Below, piece by piece: positions 8,378 to 17,725 of a stretch of DNA of 43,643 nucleotides; position 1 is the first letter of the stretch; each line of letters starts with the position of its first letter. The notes under the pieces were generated by a model that saw only the letters and a list, made by a program, of their open reading frames with translations, was not told the DNA's origin and ran no database searches. Made by a program: the position numbers and the translations under genes. The DNA lies in assembly GCA_002307275.1 (NCBI GenBank), contig DBTX01000083.1:2767-46409 (forward strand), written 5' to 3'. This DNA comes from Hungateiclostridiaceae bacterium UBA1305 (lineage in GTDB: Bacteria; Bacillota; Clostridia; Acetivibrionales; DTU013).

Positions 8378-9676
8378 ATGAAAAGGTTTATAGTCATTTT
8401 ACTGGTTATACAGATATTATTGCTTACAGGCTGCACGATACCGTTTATAGGAGAAATATCCAAGCCTTCGGACTCGGTTGAGGGGCAGGAAATGCTTACG
8501 GCGCCTGTAAATAGCTGGATGGCTGCACAACTGGACAGCCAGTCAAGTATTACGAGTAATGGTATTTCACTCGGAACGCAGGAAAGTACACCCGGTGCTG
8601 TCAGTTCCATGACGACAGAAGGAGCTTTGGCACAGGCGGCAACTGATACGATAAATGAAGCCGCTGTTACCAGTGAGTCAGCTATTTCCAGCGAAGCGGC
8701 TTTTGCCTCAGCATCGACCGGTACTGCTGTGGCGGGTGAAACATACCAGGTGTCACAGGATATTTCTGCCGACATGGAGGATATATCTGCGACAAGATAC
8801 CCGGTCACGGTGTATTATCAGGACGGGGATGGCTGTCTGATTCCCATGACCAGATGGATACAGATACAGCAGGGAATTGCAAGGGCAGCTGTCAGCCTTT
8901 GTATCGACAGTGCGATCGCCCGGGAGGAAGTGGCCTATTATGGTGTATACCCGGTAATTCCTGCAGATACGGTTATTTTGGGTCTGAGTATAAGAGATGG
9001 AATTGCAGTGATAGATTTTAGCAAACACTTGCTTCAGTATAGCGGAGCGGAGGCGGAAAAGAATATCATTACCTCGATTGTGTATACGCTGACGGAGTTC
9101 AAAAATATCAACGGGGTGCGGATATTGGTCAATGGCTATCCTCAGGGTGTTCTCAAATATGGGACGGATATCTCGCAGGTGCTTGGACGTGAAGATGCGG
9201 TAATCAATACACAAACTGCGATAGCTGAAAACGGGCAGGGGAAAGTGGATGTCTTCCTTTTAAAGAAGGCGAATGAAGGATTTACTTATATGGCGCCTGT
9301 GTCGGTTCCGGTCATAAATAGCAGTGTAGAATCTGACACAAATGTGCAAGCGGCAAGAGTACTTTTAGAGCAACTGCTCGTGAAGGATGGCGAAAACGGA
9401 ACATTTACCGAAATACCGGACAATATTGAAATACTGAACTGCAGCACGGAAAACGAAATACTCACGCTTGATCTTAGCGAAGGATTCGTTGAATACGGTG
9501 GTAACGATAAAGAGGAGAGTATTTTAAAGCAGCTTGCTTATACGGTTCGTCAGCTTGACGGTATCAAACAGTTGAAGATCCTGGTCGGAGGGCACGCTGT
9601 ACAATTGCCTGAGGGAACTGATATATCCTCCGGAATCAAAATACCCTCAACGATAAATGATGTGATGGACAGATAA
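8378..9676 (+). CDS. GerMN-domain lipoprotein (two GerMN domains)
   Basis: The product is a predicted membrane-anchored lipoprotein. Residues 1-19 form a lipoprotein signal ending in the lipobox LLTGC, with Cys19 as the acylated residue. A low-complexity Ser/Thr/Ala-rich linker follows (about 30-130). Two GerMN domains span roughly 140-265 and 285-425; each ends with the repeated pattern of a hydrophobic strand, then ILVNGYPQGV or ILVGGHAVQL. GerMN domains occur in GerM, a sporulation/germination protein of Bacillus, and in other wall-associated proteins. The ATG at 8378 follows GGGAGGAC. The neighbouring amidase supports an envelope role; the specific function is unknown. It may be co-transcribed with the pyrophosphatase 21 bases downstream. 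Confidence 0.9.
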   Translation: MKRFIVILLVIQILLLTGCTIPFIGEISKPSDSVEGQEMLTAPVNSWMAAQLDSQSSITSNGISLGTQESTPGAVSSMTTEGALAQAATDTINEAAVTSESAISSEAAFASASTGTAVAGETYQVSQDISADMEDISATRYPVTVYYQDGDGCLIPMTRWIQIQQGIARAAVSLCIDSAIAREEVAYYGVYPVIPADTVILGLSIRDGIAVIDFSKHLLQYSGAEAEKNIITSIVYTLTEFKNINGVRILVNGYPQGVLKYGTDISQVLGREDAVINTQTAIAENGQGKVDVFLLKKANEGFTYMAPVSVPVINSSVESDTNVQAARVLLEQLLVKDGENGTFTEIPDNIEILNCSTENEILTLDLSEGFVEYGGNDKEESILKQLAYTVRQLDGIKQLKILVGGHAVQLPEGTDISSGIKIPSTINDVMDR

Positions 9677-9697
9677 AAGCGGAAGGATGCTGCAGCA

Positions 9698-10342
9698 TTG
9701 AAAGCAGATACTGGAAAATACGGAATAAAGCCTTTCAGGCTCATAGCCGCAACGAAAAACAAGGGAAAGCTTGAGGAAATTGCTCAATTGCTGGCACAGC
9801 TTCCATGTGAACTTGTCTCAATGGAGCAAATCGGGCTGGTCGATGATATAGTCGAGAGCGGCAGTACATTTGAAGAGAATGCGCTGATAAAGGCAAAAAG
9901 TATCTGGAAGGTGACCGGTGAAGCAGTTCTGGCCGATGATTCAGGACTTGAAGTGGATTATCTGGATGGCGCGCCGGGCATTTATTCTGCAAGGTATGGC
10001 GGAGATGGAGCCACGGATACGGATAAAAACCGAAAACTTCTGGATGCCTTGAAGGGCGTTCCGGCAGACAAACGGTCCGCAAGGTTCGTATGTGCTATAG
10101 CATTGATTTTTGAGGACGGCTCTGATCTGTCAGTGAGGGGCGTCTGTGAAGGCTATATTGCAGCAGAGCCGGCGGGCAGTAATGGCTTTGGGTATGATCC
10201 GCTATTCTATGTTCCTGAATTTGGGATGACAATAGCGCAAATGGATTCAGATATAAAAAACAGTATCAGTCATCGAGGAAATGCTTTACGGAAAGTAGCA
10301 AAAGAGCTCGAACGAATTTTACTTGAGGATACTGTAAAATAG
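9698..10342 (+). CDS. rdgB: XTP/dITP diphosphatase (RdgB/HAM1 family)
   Basis: This house-cleaning enzyme hydrolyses XTP, ITP and dITP to monophosphates so that deaminated purines do not enter nucleic acids. The 214-residue protein has the family motifs in order: LIAATKNKGKLEEI, TFEENALIKAK, LADDSGLEVD, PGIYSARYGG, GFGYDPLFYVPE and SHRGNALRK. The start is a TTG at 9698 behind GGAAGG; this gives about 13 residues before the first strand. It lies between the GerMN gene and a phosphodiesterase gene, an arrangement common in Clostridia (rdgB next to yfcE). Confidence 0.95.
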   Translation: MKADTGKYGIKPFRLIAATKNKGKLEEIAQLLAQLPCELVSMEQIGLVDDIVESGSTFEENALIKAKSIWKVTGEAVLADDSGLEVDYLDGAPGIYSARYGGDGATDTDKNRKLLDALKGVPADKRSARFVCAIALIFEDGSDLSVRGVCEGYIAAEPAGSNGFGYDPLFYVPEFGMTIAQMDSDIKNSISHRGNALRKVAKELERILLEDTVK

Positions 10343-10372
10343 GGACTGCAGCAAGGTTGGGCGGGGGTTAGA

Positions 10373-10852
10373 ATGAAGATTCTGGTATTAAGTGATACGC
10401 ATGGCGACACGAATAAAGCTGAGGAAGCTATTAGAATAAACAAGGGTATTAATTTGATCATTCATCTGGGCGATTATTTCAGAGATGCACAGAAGCTGGC
10501 AGCACTGTTTCCGAACATACCAATCGAATATATATATGGTAACAGTGATTTCATGATTGACGATGTACCAGCTGAAAAAATGCTGGATGTATGCGGGAAA
10601 AAGATTTTTATCACACACGGGCACAGATACTCAGTCAAATGGGATTATGACAAATTGTACAAAAGGGCGGAAGAACTGCATGCAGACCTGCTGCTGTTCG
10701 GGCATACGCATATCCCGGATATCATTGAAAAAGACAGATACTGTATTTTGAATCCTGGCAGTACGAGTGATCCAAGGGATGATTACGACGAGACCTATGC
10801 GATCATAGAGATAGACGACGGAAAAGTAGCCCCGAGAATATGTCATTTTTAA
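10373..10852 (+). CDS. YfcE/MJ0936-family metallophosphodiesterase
   Basis: The protein is a predicted metal-dependent phosphodiesterase of the calcineurin-like superfamily. It is 159 residues, normal for the small YfcE/MJ0936 group. The five metal motifs are all visible: LSDTHGD at the N-terminus, HLGDYF, YGNSD, ITHGHRYS and LFGHTHIP. The start follows GGGGGTTAGA. It lies 30 bases after rdgB and is probably co-transcribed. The natural substrate is not known; relatives cleave model phosphodiesters such as bis-pNPP. Confidence 0.93.
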   Translation: MKILVLSDTHGDTNKAEEAIRINKGINLIIHLGDYFRDAQKLAALFPNIPIEYIYGNSDFMIDDVPAEKMLDVCGKKIFITHGHRYSVKWDYDKLYKRAEELHADLLLFGHTHIPDIIEKDRYCILNPGSTSDPRDDYDETYAIIEIDDGKVAPRICHF

Positions 10853-10968
10853 GAGATTTATTCTGCCTTCCGGAGGAAGCTCACAGCTATAATTTGTCCA
10901 AGAGTTTTCGATCGCACCCCTTTTAATTCTTGTACCCGCATGGCAGGTTATTAAGGGGGATGAGCAGA

Positions 10969-11190
10969 TTATCCCCCGTGGTGGCAGTTACCTCCGCATA
11001 CGTGTGCATTCGGGCATTCACCTTGAGTGGATTTTCTTGATTGTATGATATTGACTTTTGAGAAAACAGCTTCAAGCTTATCGATATTGCCGCATTTGGG
11101 GCATTTTATGCGTTTGTTTTCCCTGTCATTCATGGAAGCCATAACGTTGAACTCTTCTCCACAACTGCATCTCAAATCATAAAAAGGCAT
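10969..11190 (-). CDS. FmdB-family zinc-ribbon protein
   Basis: This is a small protein of 73 residues on the minus strand. It has the FmdB-type single zinc ribbon: CSCG near residues 8-11 and CPKCG near 34-38. The tail is rich in cysteine, histidine and glycine (CGGNCHHGG) and may bind another metal. The start follows AGGTAAAAGG. Members of the family are regulatory or RNA/DNA-associated in a few cases, but a function cannot be assigned. A GGGGGAT/ATCCCCC hairpin at 10955-10977 overlaps the stop codon and may end the transcript. Confidence 0.85.
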   Translation of the reverse strand: MPFYDLRCSCGEEFNVMASMNDRENKRIKCPKCGNIDKLEAVFSKVNIIQSRKSTQGECPNAHVCGGNCHHGG

Positions 11191-11322
11191 CCTTTTACCT
11201 CCAACATTATTAGGATATAAAATCAGTTTAGCACAATGTCTGGCATAATAGAAGATACTGTGTGCTGAATAAAATTTGTTTTCTGACAGTTTCTAACATA
11301 AAAATAATTACTTTATACGATA

Positions 11323-11352
11323 TTGACATAATATAGAACAATATGGTATTAT
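11323..11352 (+). promoter_or_regulatory. Promoter of tetR and probably the chemosensory operon
   Basis: TTGACA at 11323-11328, an 18-base spacer, and TATTAT at 11347-11352. The predicted start near 11359 falls inside the tetR operator. Confidence 0.7.
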
Positions 11353-11355
11353 CGG

Positions 11356-11377
11356 GGTTAGTAACTACTAACTAACC
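11356..11377. promoter_or_regulatory. Inverted-repeat operator, likely for the TetR protein
   Basis: GGTTAGT (11356-11362) and ACTAACC (11371-11377) form a perfect 7-bp inverted repeat around eight bases. The internal ACTACTAACTA also repeats the half-site. It covers the predicted transcription start and lies 13 bases before the tetR start codon. Size, symmetry and position fit autoregulation by a TetR-family repressor. Confidence 0.7.
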
Positions 11378-11390
11378 TGCGAGGTGTATT

Positions 11391-11972
11391 GTGTATAAGA
11401 AATATATGAAGCGAAAAGACCGGGTTATCATTGATGCCATTGACCTTCTTGACGAACAGGGAATCCAGGGGCTTACCACAAAGGAAATTGCACGTCGGGA
11501 AGGTATTTCTGAACCGGCCATATACAAGCAATTCGACAGCAAAAAAGAGATTATTCTCGCAATAATGGACAAATCATCTGCTTTTGATGAATTAATTACA
11601 AATACAATTCTGGAACAAAAAATGAGTTTTTTTGATGCTCTGCTTTATTTTACAGAATCCATTACAACTTACTATCAGAATTACCCACAAATAATTACAG
11701 TTGTGTTTTCCTTTGATGTTTTCAAATATGATCCTGATACAAACAGTAAAATGCAAAAGACTGTCAATGATAATTATGATTTTATAAAAACACTGATAAA
11801 AAAAGGTGTTGAGTCAGGGGAACTGGATTCCAAAACTGAATCTGAAGAGCTGGCAGAAATAATTCCGGGTATTCTTTGGTCTGCAATATGGAGATGGAAG
11901 ATTACCGGTTGCACGTATGACTTGAAAGAGACTGTAATGAAATCGATTAAATGGATTATAAAAAGTATTTAA
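11391..11972 (+). CDS. TetR/AcrR-family transcriptional regulator
   Basis: This is a predicted one-component repressor of 193 residues. The N-terminal helix-turn-helix is clear (about residues 14-52: QGIQGLTTKEIARREGISEP, then AIYKQFDSKKEI). The C-terminal ligand pocket is all-helical and divergent, so the inducer cannot be named. The start is GTG at 11391 behind GAGGTG; a downstream ATG at residue 6 is less likely. It lies 42 bases before cheY with no terminator between them. It may therefore be the first gene of the chemosensory operon and control all of it through the operator at 11356-11377, which would be unusual for a che cluster. Confidence 0.92.
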   Translation: MYKKYMKRKDRVIIDAIDLLDEQGIQGLTTKEIARREGISEPAIYKQFDSKKEIILAIMDKSSAFDELITNTILEQKMSFFDALLYFTESITTYYQNYPQIITVVFSFDVFKYDPDTNSKMQKTVNDNYDFIKTLIKKGVESGELDSKTESEELAEIIPGILWSAIWRWKITGCTYDLKETVMKSIKWIIKSI

Positions 11973-12014
11973 TTCGATATGTAGTTAATCAAAAGATAAG
12001 GGAGGAGTGAATAG

Positions 12015-12374
12015 ATGAAAAGGGTACTGATTGTTGATGATGCAGCATTTATGAGGATGTCGCTCAAGACAATGCTTGAAAAAAACGGATTTGAAGTAGT
12101 CGGAGAAGCTGAAAACGGTCTGGTGGGCGTAAATAAATACAAATCTCTTAAGCCCGATCTTGTCACAATGGATATAACCATGCCGGAAATGGATGGCATT
12201 AATGCGTTAAGGGCAATAAAAGCGGTGGATCCGGATGCGAAAATTATCATGATTACCGCTATCGGACAGGAACCAATGGTAAGGGATGCGATCATGTCGG
12301 GAGCAAAAGGTTTTATTGTCAAGCCTTTTAAGGAGGAAGGAGTCATAAATTCCATCAATAAGCTTTTAGGATAG
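12015..12374 (+). CDS. cheY: CheY-type single-domain response regulator
   Basis: The 119-residue protein is one receiver domain. The acidic pair is D8-D9, the phospho-acceptor D53 (in TMDITMPEMDG), the switch threonine T81 and the conserved lysine K103. The sequence is close to CheY of Firmicutes chemotaxis systems (VLIVDDAAFMRMSLK). A strong GGGAGGAG site precedes the ATG. It is followed 16 bases later by cheA, its expected kinase. Whether it drives a flagellar motor or another output cannot be told; no flagellar genes are in the window. Confidence 0.95.
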   Translation: MKRVLIVDDAAFMRMSLKTMLEKNGFEVVGEAENGLVGVNKYKSLKPDLVTMDITMPEMDGINALRAIKAVDPDAKIIMITAIGQEPMVRDAIMSGAKGFIVKPFKEEGVINSINKLLG

Positions 12375-12390
12375 AAATGGGGTGAAAGGA

Positions 12391-14472
12391 ATGTCAGATC
12401 CGAATTTTCTTAGTAAGGAACCGATGCTTGAAATGTTCATTTTTGAATCACTCCAATTAATTGAACAACTTGAGAAAATGTTTCTTGAATCGGAAAAACG
12501 CAATACTTTGGATAAAGAAGAAATCAATGAAATTTTTAGAATCATGCATACCATCAAAGGTTCCTCTGCAATGATGATGTTCGTCGGCATATCTTCGCTG
12601 ACCCATTCTCTTGAAGACTTGTTTTATTTTATGCGTGAATATAGTGCCGATCAGGTCGATTTTACAAGAGTTTGTGATCTGGTGCTTGCAGCTGTCGACT
12701 GCATCAAAGCAGATATTTCAATGATAGAAGAAGGAAACACTCCCGAAAGTGGGCATGGGGAGCTTGAAAACAGGATTAAGGAATATTTGAATTCATTAAA
12801 GGGTGAGAATGAAGAAAAGCCGGGAGAAAATAATTCGGCAGATATGTTAAAGAAAGATCAGGGGAAGTTCTATATCAGTACATATGGATCGAAGTCCGGA
12901 ATGGCTTATAAAAAGTATATTGCCCGGATATATTTTGAAGAAGGCTGTCAGATGGAAAATATTCGTGCCTATACCATCGTACATAACTTAAAGGATGACT
13001 GCAGGGAGATATATCACAAACCCAGCGATATAGTAAATGATAATACGAGTTCTGAATATATCTGTAAAAACGGCTTTACTTTATATTTTTCTGCAGGCTG
13101 CGGTGAGGAAACGGTAAGAGAAAGGATTGAAGATACACTTTTTTTAAAATCCTTTGAATTAAAAGAAGTTGATAGCTATGAAGAAGATATCAGCAATTTA
13201 AAGGGTAACATAGTCAATGAAAGCAGTAATGTAATTGATAAAATGGATAGCAGTAACACTTCAGAACAATCTGAAAAGGAGACATCATCAAAAGGATTGA
13301 AACAAAGCCTTATCAGCGTAAGCATTGATAAACTGGATAAGCTGATGGATCTTGTGGGGGAGATCGTTATATCCGAAGCAATGGTCATAAGAAATCCGGA
13401 ATTGAAGAATCTCCAACTGGATAGTTTCAGCAAGGCGGCCAGACAACTCAGGAAACTGACGGATGAATTACAGGATGTCGTTATGTCCATACGGATGATT
13501 CCGATTGCTGCAACCTTTCAGAAGATGAACAGGATTGTCAGAGATATGGGCAAAAAACTGGGTAAGGAAGTTGAACTGAAGGTCAGTGGAGAGGAAACCG
13601 AGGTAGACAAGAATATTATTGATCACCTGTCCGATCCGCTGATGCACTTGATCAGGAACGCTATGGATCATGGCCTGGAAATGCCTGATGAGAGAGCTGC
13701 AAAAGGCAAACCTGCCAGAGGAAGAATATCCCTTGAGGCGAAAAATGCAGGTGGTGAAGTCTTAATTACCATAATTGATGATGGCAGGGGTCTGGATAAA
13801 AACAGAATATTGGAAAAGGCGCGTGAAAGTGGATTGATCAACCGGCCGGAGAATGAACTCAGTGACAGGGAAATCTACTCCTATGTGTTATTACCTGGCT
13901 TCTCGACAAAAGAGAAGGTCACGGAATTTTCCGGACGGGGCGTCGGAATGGATGTTGTCAGGAAAAACATCGAAAAGGTTGGCGGAAGTGTATCTATTGA
14001 GAGTACAGCCGGAATTGGGACAACGATAACTGTCAAAATACCATTGACACTTGCCATTATCGACGGGATGGAAATATTCGTTGGAACGTCTTTTTATACC
14101 ATTCCCATGACTGCCATCAAGGAATCCTTCAAGGTAAACGGTAAAGACCTGATCAATGATCCTGATGGCAATGAGATGATTATGATCCGTGGAGAATGCC
14201 ATCCGATTATCAGACTGCACAAGTTGTTCGGAGTTCAAACCGAGGTGGAGGATCTGTGCAGTGGAATAATTGTCATGGTGGAAAATGATACGCATGCAGC
14301 ATGCCTATTTGCGGACGGGCTGATCGGTGAACAACAGGTGGTGGTTAAGCCGCTGCCCAATTACATATTAAAATATTTCAGAAATGTGAAAGGAATAGGA
14401 GGCTGTACTATTCTTGGCGATGGGAATATCAGTCTGATTATTGATGTGAACGGGATCATAAAAAATTACTGA
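12391..14472 (+). CDS. cheA: Chemotaxis histidine kinase CheA
   Basis: CheA is the receptor-coupled histidine kinase of the pathway. The 693-residue protein has all modules. These are HPt P1 (about 10-115, phospho-His53 in IMHTIKGSS), a P2-like CheY-binding region (about 155-265), dimerisation P3 (about 305-370), a P4 ATPase (about 370-560, with LIRNAMDHGLE, DDGRGLD and GRGVGMDVV), and a CheW-like P5 (about 560-690). The ATG at 12391 is preferred over a GTG at 12382 because GGGGTG then has a six-base spacing. It lies between cheY and cheW and is surely co-transcribed with them. Confidence 0.97.
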   Translation: MSDPNFLSKEPMLEMFIFESLQLIEQLEKMFLESEKRNTLDKEEINEIFRIMHTIKGSSAMMMFVGISSLTHSLEDLFYFMREYSADQVDFTRVCDLVLAAVDCIKADISMIEEGNTPESGHGELENRIKEYLNSLKGENEEKPGENNSADMLKKDQGKFYISTYGSKSGMAYKKYIARIYFEEGCQMENIRAYTIVHNLKDDCREIYHKPSDIVNDNTSSEYICKNGFTLYFSAGCGEETVRERIEDTLFLKSFELKEVDSYEEDISNLKGNIVNESSNVIDKMDSSNTSEQSEKETSSKGLKQSLISVSIDKLDKLMDLVGEIVISEAMVIRNPELKNLQLDSFSKAARQLRKLTDELQDVVMSIRMIPIAATFQKMNRIVRDMGKKLGKEVELKVSGEETEVDKNIIDHLSDPLMHLIRNAMDHGLEMPDERAAKGKPARGRISLEAKNAGGEVLITIIDDGRGLDKNRILEKARESGLINRPENELSDREIYSYVLLPGFSTKEKVTEFSGRGVGMDVVRKNIEKVGGSVSIESTAGIGTTITVKIPLTLAIIDGMEIFVGTSFYTIPMTAIKESFKVNGKDLINDPDGNEMIMIRGECHPIIRLHKLFGVQTEVEDLCSGIIVMVENDTHAACLFADGLIGEQQVVVKPLPNYILKYFRNVKGIGGCTILGDGNISLIIDVNGIIKNY

Positions 14473-14489
14473 CAGGGAAGGTGATAAAA

Positions 14490-14984
14490 ATGACGCAAAC
14501 AGTTGAGGAAGTGCAGGAGACAGCTGAAGACACGCAAAAGGGCAAGTATCTTACATTTTCCATCGGGAAGGAGCAGTATGGAATTGAAATCCGGTATGTG
14601 ACCGAGATCATCGGCATACAGACAATTACAGGGGTGCCGGAGCTGCCGGAATACGTTAGAGGGATTATAAACCTCCGGGGTAAGATTATCCCGGTTGTCG
14701 ATGTAAGGCTGCGATTCAGGAAGGAATTCATGGAGTATAACGACAGAACCTGTATCATTGTGATCGATATTTTTGATGTATCTATCGGATTGATTGTCGA
14801 CACGGTCGCAGAGGTTTTAAATATCGATGAAGGGAATGTAGTACCTCCTCCTGATGTTAAAACGGGTTTTCAAAACAGATATGTAAAGGGTATTGGAAAA
14901 GTAGGGAATGATGTGAAACTGCTGTTGGATTGTGAAAAGCTTCTTGGAGAAGGGGTAGTCGAGAATATAAGCAGCAATCTATAG
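14490..14984 (+). CDS. cheW: Chemotaxis coupling protein CheW
   Basis: CheW links receptors to CheA. The 164-residue protein is a single CheW domain (about 20-155) with the typical YGIEIRYVTEII, VPELPEYVRGIINLRGKIIPVVD and late VKLLLDCEKLL segments. The ATG at 14490 is preferred over a GTG at 14481, since AAGGTG then serves as ribosome site. It follows cheA by 17 bases and precedes the receptor gene. Confidence 0.95.
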   Translation: MTQTVEEVQETAEDTQKGKYLTFSIGKEQYGIEIRYVTEIIGIQTITGVPELPEYVRGIINLRGKIIPVVDVRLRFRKEFMEYNDRTCIIVIDIFDVSIGLIVDTVAEVLNIDEGNVVPPPDVKTGFQNRYVKGIGKVGNDVKLLLDCEKLLGEGVVENISSNL

Positions 14985-15025
14985 TTTTGATTAATTTAAT
15001 TGATAAATGTGAGGGGGCATATGTT

Positions 15026-16762
15026 ATGGGTTGGTTTTATAATTTAAAAATCTCAGTAAAGCTTTTGACGGGGTTCGTCCTTGTTGCGATCATCGCAGGT
15101 GTGGTAGGGATTATCGGCATTATGAACATCAATACGATTGATGCAAAAGATACGGAACTGTATGAGAAAGGGGCAGTACCTCTGGTGGAGATGGATGACT
15201 TGTCTACAGATTTCCAGGAGATTCGCGTGGGATTGCGCAATATTATATTGTCCTCCGATGCTGATGAGATGAACACCATAGTTAGCGACATCAATAAATA
15301 TAAAGGTGATATGACCGGGTTAATGCCCGAGATGCAAAAAACACTTTTAACGCAGGAAGGTCAGGATGCATTCAAGGATCTAACGGATTCATTAACTACC
15401 TTCTATCCGGAGATGGAGGAAGTAATTAAAACAGCTTTGTCAAACAATGATGCAGCTGCAATCCAGGCGATACAGGAAACCGCTCCTGCAGGGATCTCTG
15501 CAGGCAAGGTTCGTGATGCTATCAGTAAATTGGTCGAACTAAAGGTCAATGCTGCAGAAAGTATGTCTGAAGAAAATACCGCAACGGCAAACAGTGCCAG
15601 AATAACTATGATCATCATTGTTGCGATAGGCGTTATTGTCGCAGTAATGTTTGGTTTGTTCATCAGTAGTATCATCAGCAGGCCATTGGGTGAAATTGTT
15701 GCGGTGGCAGGCAAGATCTCGGATGGCGATCTGGATGTGAATGTTGATATAAAAACAAAGGATGAAGTTGGCATGCTAGCGGAAGCCTTCGAAAAAATGG
15801 CGGAAAACCTGAATGATGCGATGTCAAACATCAATTATTCCGCAGAGCAGGTTGCAACCGGATCGAACCAGGTATCCATGTCGGGTCAGGCATTATCCCA
15901 GGGTTCTACCGAACAGGCCAGTTCAATTGAAGAAATAACGGCTTCCATGACACAGGTTGCAGCGCAAACGAAGCAAAATGCAACAAATGCGAATCAGGCG
16001 AATGACTTTGCGTTAGTAGCAAAAAACAATGCCGTTTCAGGAAATCAGCAAATGCTGGAAATGTTGAAAGCAATGACTGAAATTAATGACTCATCTGCAA
16101 ACATATCCAAAATCATCAAAGTCATAGATGAGATTGCATTCCAGACGAACATACTGGCGCTCAATGCCGCTGTCGAGGCTGCAAGGGCCGGACAACACGG
16201 CAAAGGCTTTGCGGTGGTTGCAGAGGAAGTGAGGAATCTGGCTGCAAGAAGCGCCAATGCTGCCAAGGAAACGACATCAATGATAGAGGGCTCAATAAAG
16301 AAAGTCGATATGGGAACTAAAATTGCAAATGAAACAGCGCAGGCGCTGAATAAGATAGTGGATGATATCACAAAGGCTGCGGAAATCGTCGGAGGCATTG
16401 CAAATGCTTCAAATGAGCAGGCGACAGCGATATCACAAGTGAATGTGGCAATTGAGCAGGTCTCGCAGGTAGTACAGACGAATTCTGCGACAGCGCAGGA
16501 AAGCGCCGCAGCCAGTGAGGAACTGTCTGGACAGGCAGAAACGCTTAGCCAGATCGTTTCAAAGTTTAAGTTGAAAAAGATAAATCACTCATCATCAACA
16601 AGTACTGATAAATTATCTCCGGATATAATGAGAGAAATTGAAAACCTTATCGGGAAGAATAGTTTTCGTCAAGGTAGCAGGGCAATACTTGAAGCAGCGC
16701 CGGCTTCGCACGATGCCAGGCTTAAAATAAACCTGACAGACAAGGAATTCGGGGGATATTAG
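15026..16762 (+). CDS. Methyl-accepting chemotaxis protein
   Basis: This is the transmembrane receptor of the cluster, 578 residues. TM1 is about residues 11-31. A four-helix-bundle sensor domain follows (about 32-190), TM2 is about 192-215, HAMP about 215-270, and the MCP signalling domain about 290-545. The hairpin tip has the family signature EIAFQTNILALNAAVEAARAG (first 20 residues conserved). The C-terminus ends KEFGGY and lacks an NWETF-like CheR docking pentapeptide. The ATG at 15026 is chosen for the GAGGGGG site; it gives MGWFYNLKISVKLLTGF. The ligand is unknown. It is the only receptor here and is the likely input of this CheA. Confidence 0.95.
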   Translation: MGWFYNLKISVKLLTGFVLVAIIAGVVGIIGIMNINTIDAKDTELYEKGAVPLVEMDDLSTDFQEIRVGLRNIILSSDADEMNTIVSDINKYKGDMTGLMPEMQKTLLTQEGQDAFKDLTDSLTTFYPEMEEVIKTALSNNDAAAIQAIQETAPAGISAGKVRDAISKLVELKVNAAESMSEENTATANSARITMIIIVAIGVIVAVMFGLFISSIISRPLGEIVAVAGKISDGDLDVNVDIKTKDEVGMLAEAFEKMAENLNDAMSNINYSAEQVATGSNQVSMSGQALSQGSTEQASSIEEITASMTQVAAQTKQNATNANQANDFALVAKNNAVSGNQQMLEMLKAMTEINDSSANISKIIKVIDEIAFQTNILALNAAVEAARAGQHGKGFAVVAEEVRNLAARSANAAKETTSMIEGSIKKVDMGTKIANETAQALNKIVDDITKAAEIVGGIANASNEQATAISQVNVAIEQVSQVVQTNSATAQESAAASEELSGQAETLSQIVSKFKLKKINHSSSTSTDKLSPDIMREIENLIGKNSFRQGSRAILEAAPASHDARLKINLTDKEFGGY

Positions 16763-16829
16763 TACATATGCAGGTTGAGGGAATTATTTGATGCAGAGGA
16801 AGAAATGAATTTCCACAATAAGAATTATG

Positions 16830-16886
16830 AAAGGTTATGAAAATATCCTGTGAAAGTATAATTCCAAAGATATTCTCATAACCTTT
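16830..16886 (+). repeat. Long hairpin between mcp and cheR
   Basis: AAAGGTTATGA pairs with TCATAACCTTT (11 bp), extended after one mismatch by AATATC/GATATT. The 150-base gap 16763-16912 is otherwise empty. A weak T-rich stretch (GATTTTCTCC) follows, so this may be a leaky terminator or a stability element that lowers cheR expression relative to mcp. Confidence 0.55.
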
Positions 16887-16912
16887 GATTTTCTCCTGGG
16901 AGGTCTTATTAA

Positions 16913-17725
16913 TTGAACATTACGGGTAAAGAATTTGATCAACTGGCTGATCTGATTAGAAAAAATTATGGGATAAATTTAGGCAGCCAGAAAAAGATCA
17001 TGATGGTGGGCAGACTGCAAAAAATTTTAGAAGAACATAACCTGAAAAATTTTGGCGAATATTACAAATACGTTCTCAGTGATACAACAGGTAATGCGGC
17101 ATCTTTGCTGGTCGATAAGATCACAACCAATCATACTTTTTTTATGCGTGAAGCTGAGCATTTCGGCTATTTTAAAGAAAAGGTGATGCCCCATTTCACA
17201 AGTTCATTACCCGACAGAGAGCTTTGCATATGGAGTGCCGGCTGTTCATCGGGGGAAGAACCCTATACGCTTGCAATGATAGTTGATGAGTTTTTAGGTG
17301 TTCAGATGGCTTTGTGGAACGCGAAGATACTGGCAACGGATCTATCCTCAAAAGTGTTGGAAATCGCAGGCAGGGGGATATACCTGAATGAACAGGTCGG
17401 GCATCTGCCGGAGATATGGAAAAGAAAATATTTTCATAAATTGGATGATGAAAAGAGCGTTTTGGTTGATAGAATAAGAAATGAAGTGATATTTAGAAGA
17501 CTAAATTTTATGGATTCTGTTTTCCCATTCAGAAAAAAATTCCATATTATATTTTGCAGGAATGTCATGATATACTTCGATGCAGCCACAAAAAAGGATT
17601 TGATCAATAAATTCTACAATCTGACTGTACCGGGGGGATATCTTTTCATTGGACGCTCCGAAACAATCAACAGGGATGAATCAAAGTATGTATGTGTGGC
17701 CCCCTCTGTTTATAGGAAAGAATAA
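16913..17725 (+). CDS. cheR: Chemoreceptor glutamate methyltransferase CheR
   Basis: CheR transfers methyl groups from S-adenosylmethionine to receptor glutamates. The 270-residue protein has the helical N-terminal domain (about 1-80, RKNYGINLGSQKKIMMVGRL) and the SAM-binding domain with WSAGCSSGEEPYTLAM and ATDLSSKVLE. It ends in the IIFCRNVMIYFDAATKK and LFIGRSETI segments. The start is TTG at 16913 behind GGGAGG. It should methylate the upstream receptor. A decayed cheB begins right at its stop codon, so the usual methylesterase partner is missing here. Confidence 0.95.
   Translation: MNITGKEFDQLADLIRKNYGINLGSQKKIMMVGRLQKILEEHNLKNFGEYYKYVLSDTTGNAASLLVDKITTNHTFFMREAEHFGYFKEKVMPHFTSSLPDRELCIWSAGCSSGEEPYTLAMIVDEFLGVQMALWNAKILATDLSSKVLEIAGRGIYLNEQVGHLPEIWKRKYFHKLDDEKSVLVDRIRNEVIFRRLNFMDSVFPFRKKFHIIFCRNVMIYFDAATKKDLINKFYNLTVPGGYLFIGRSETINRDESKYVCVAPSVYRKE

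Noticed and set aside
16700..16762. NWETF-like CheR docking tail on the receptor.
   Set aside because: The C-terminus ends KEFGGY and has no such pentapeptide.
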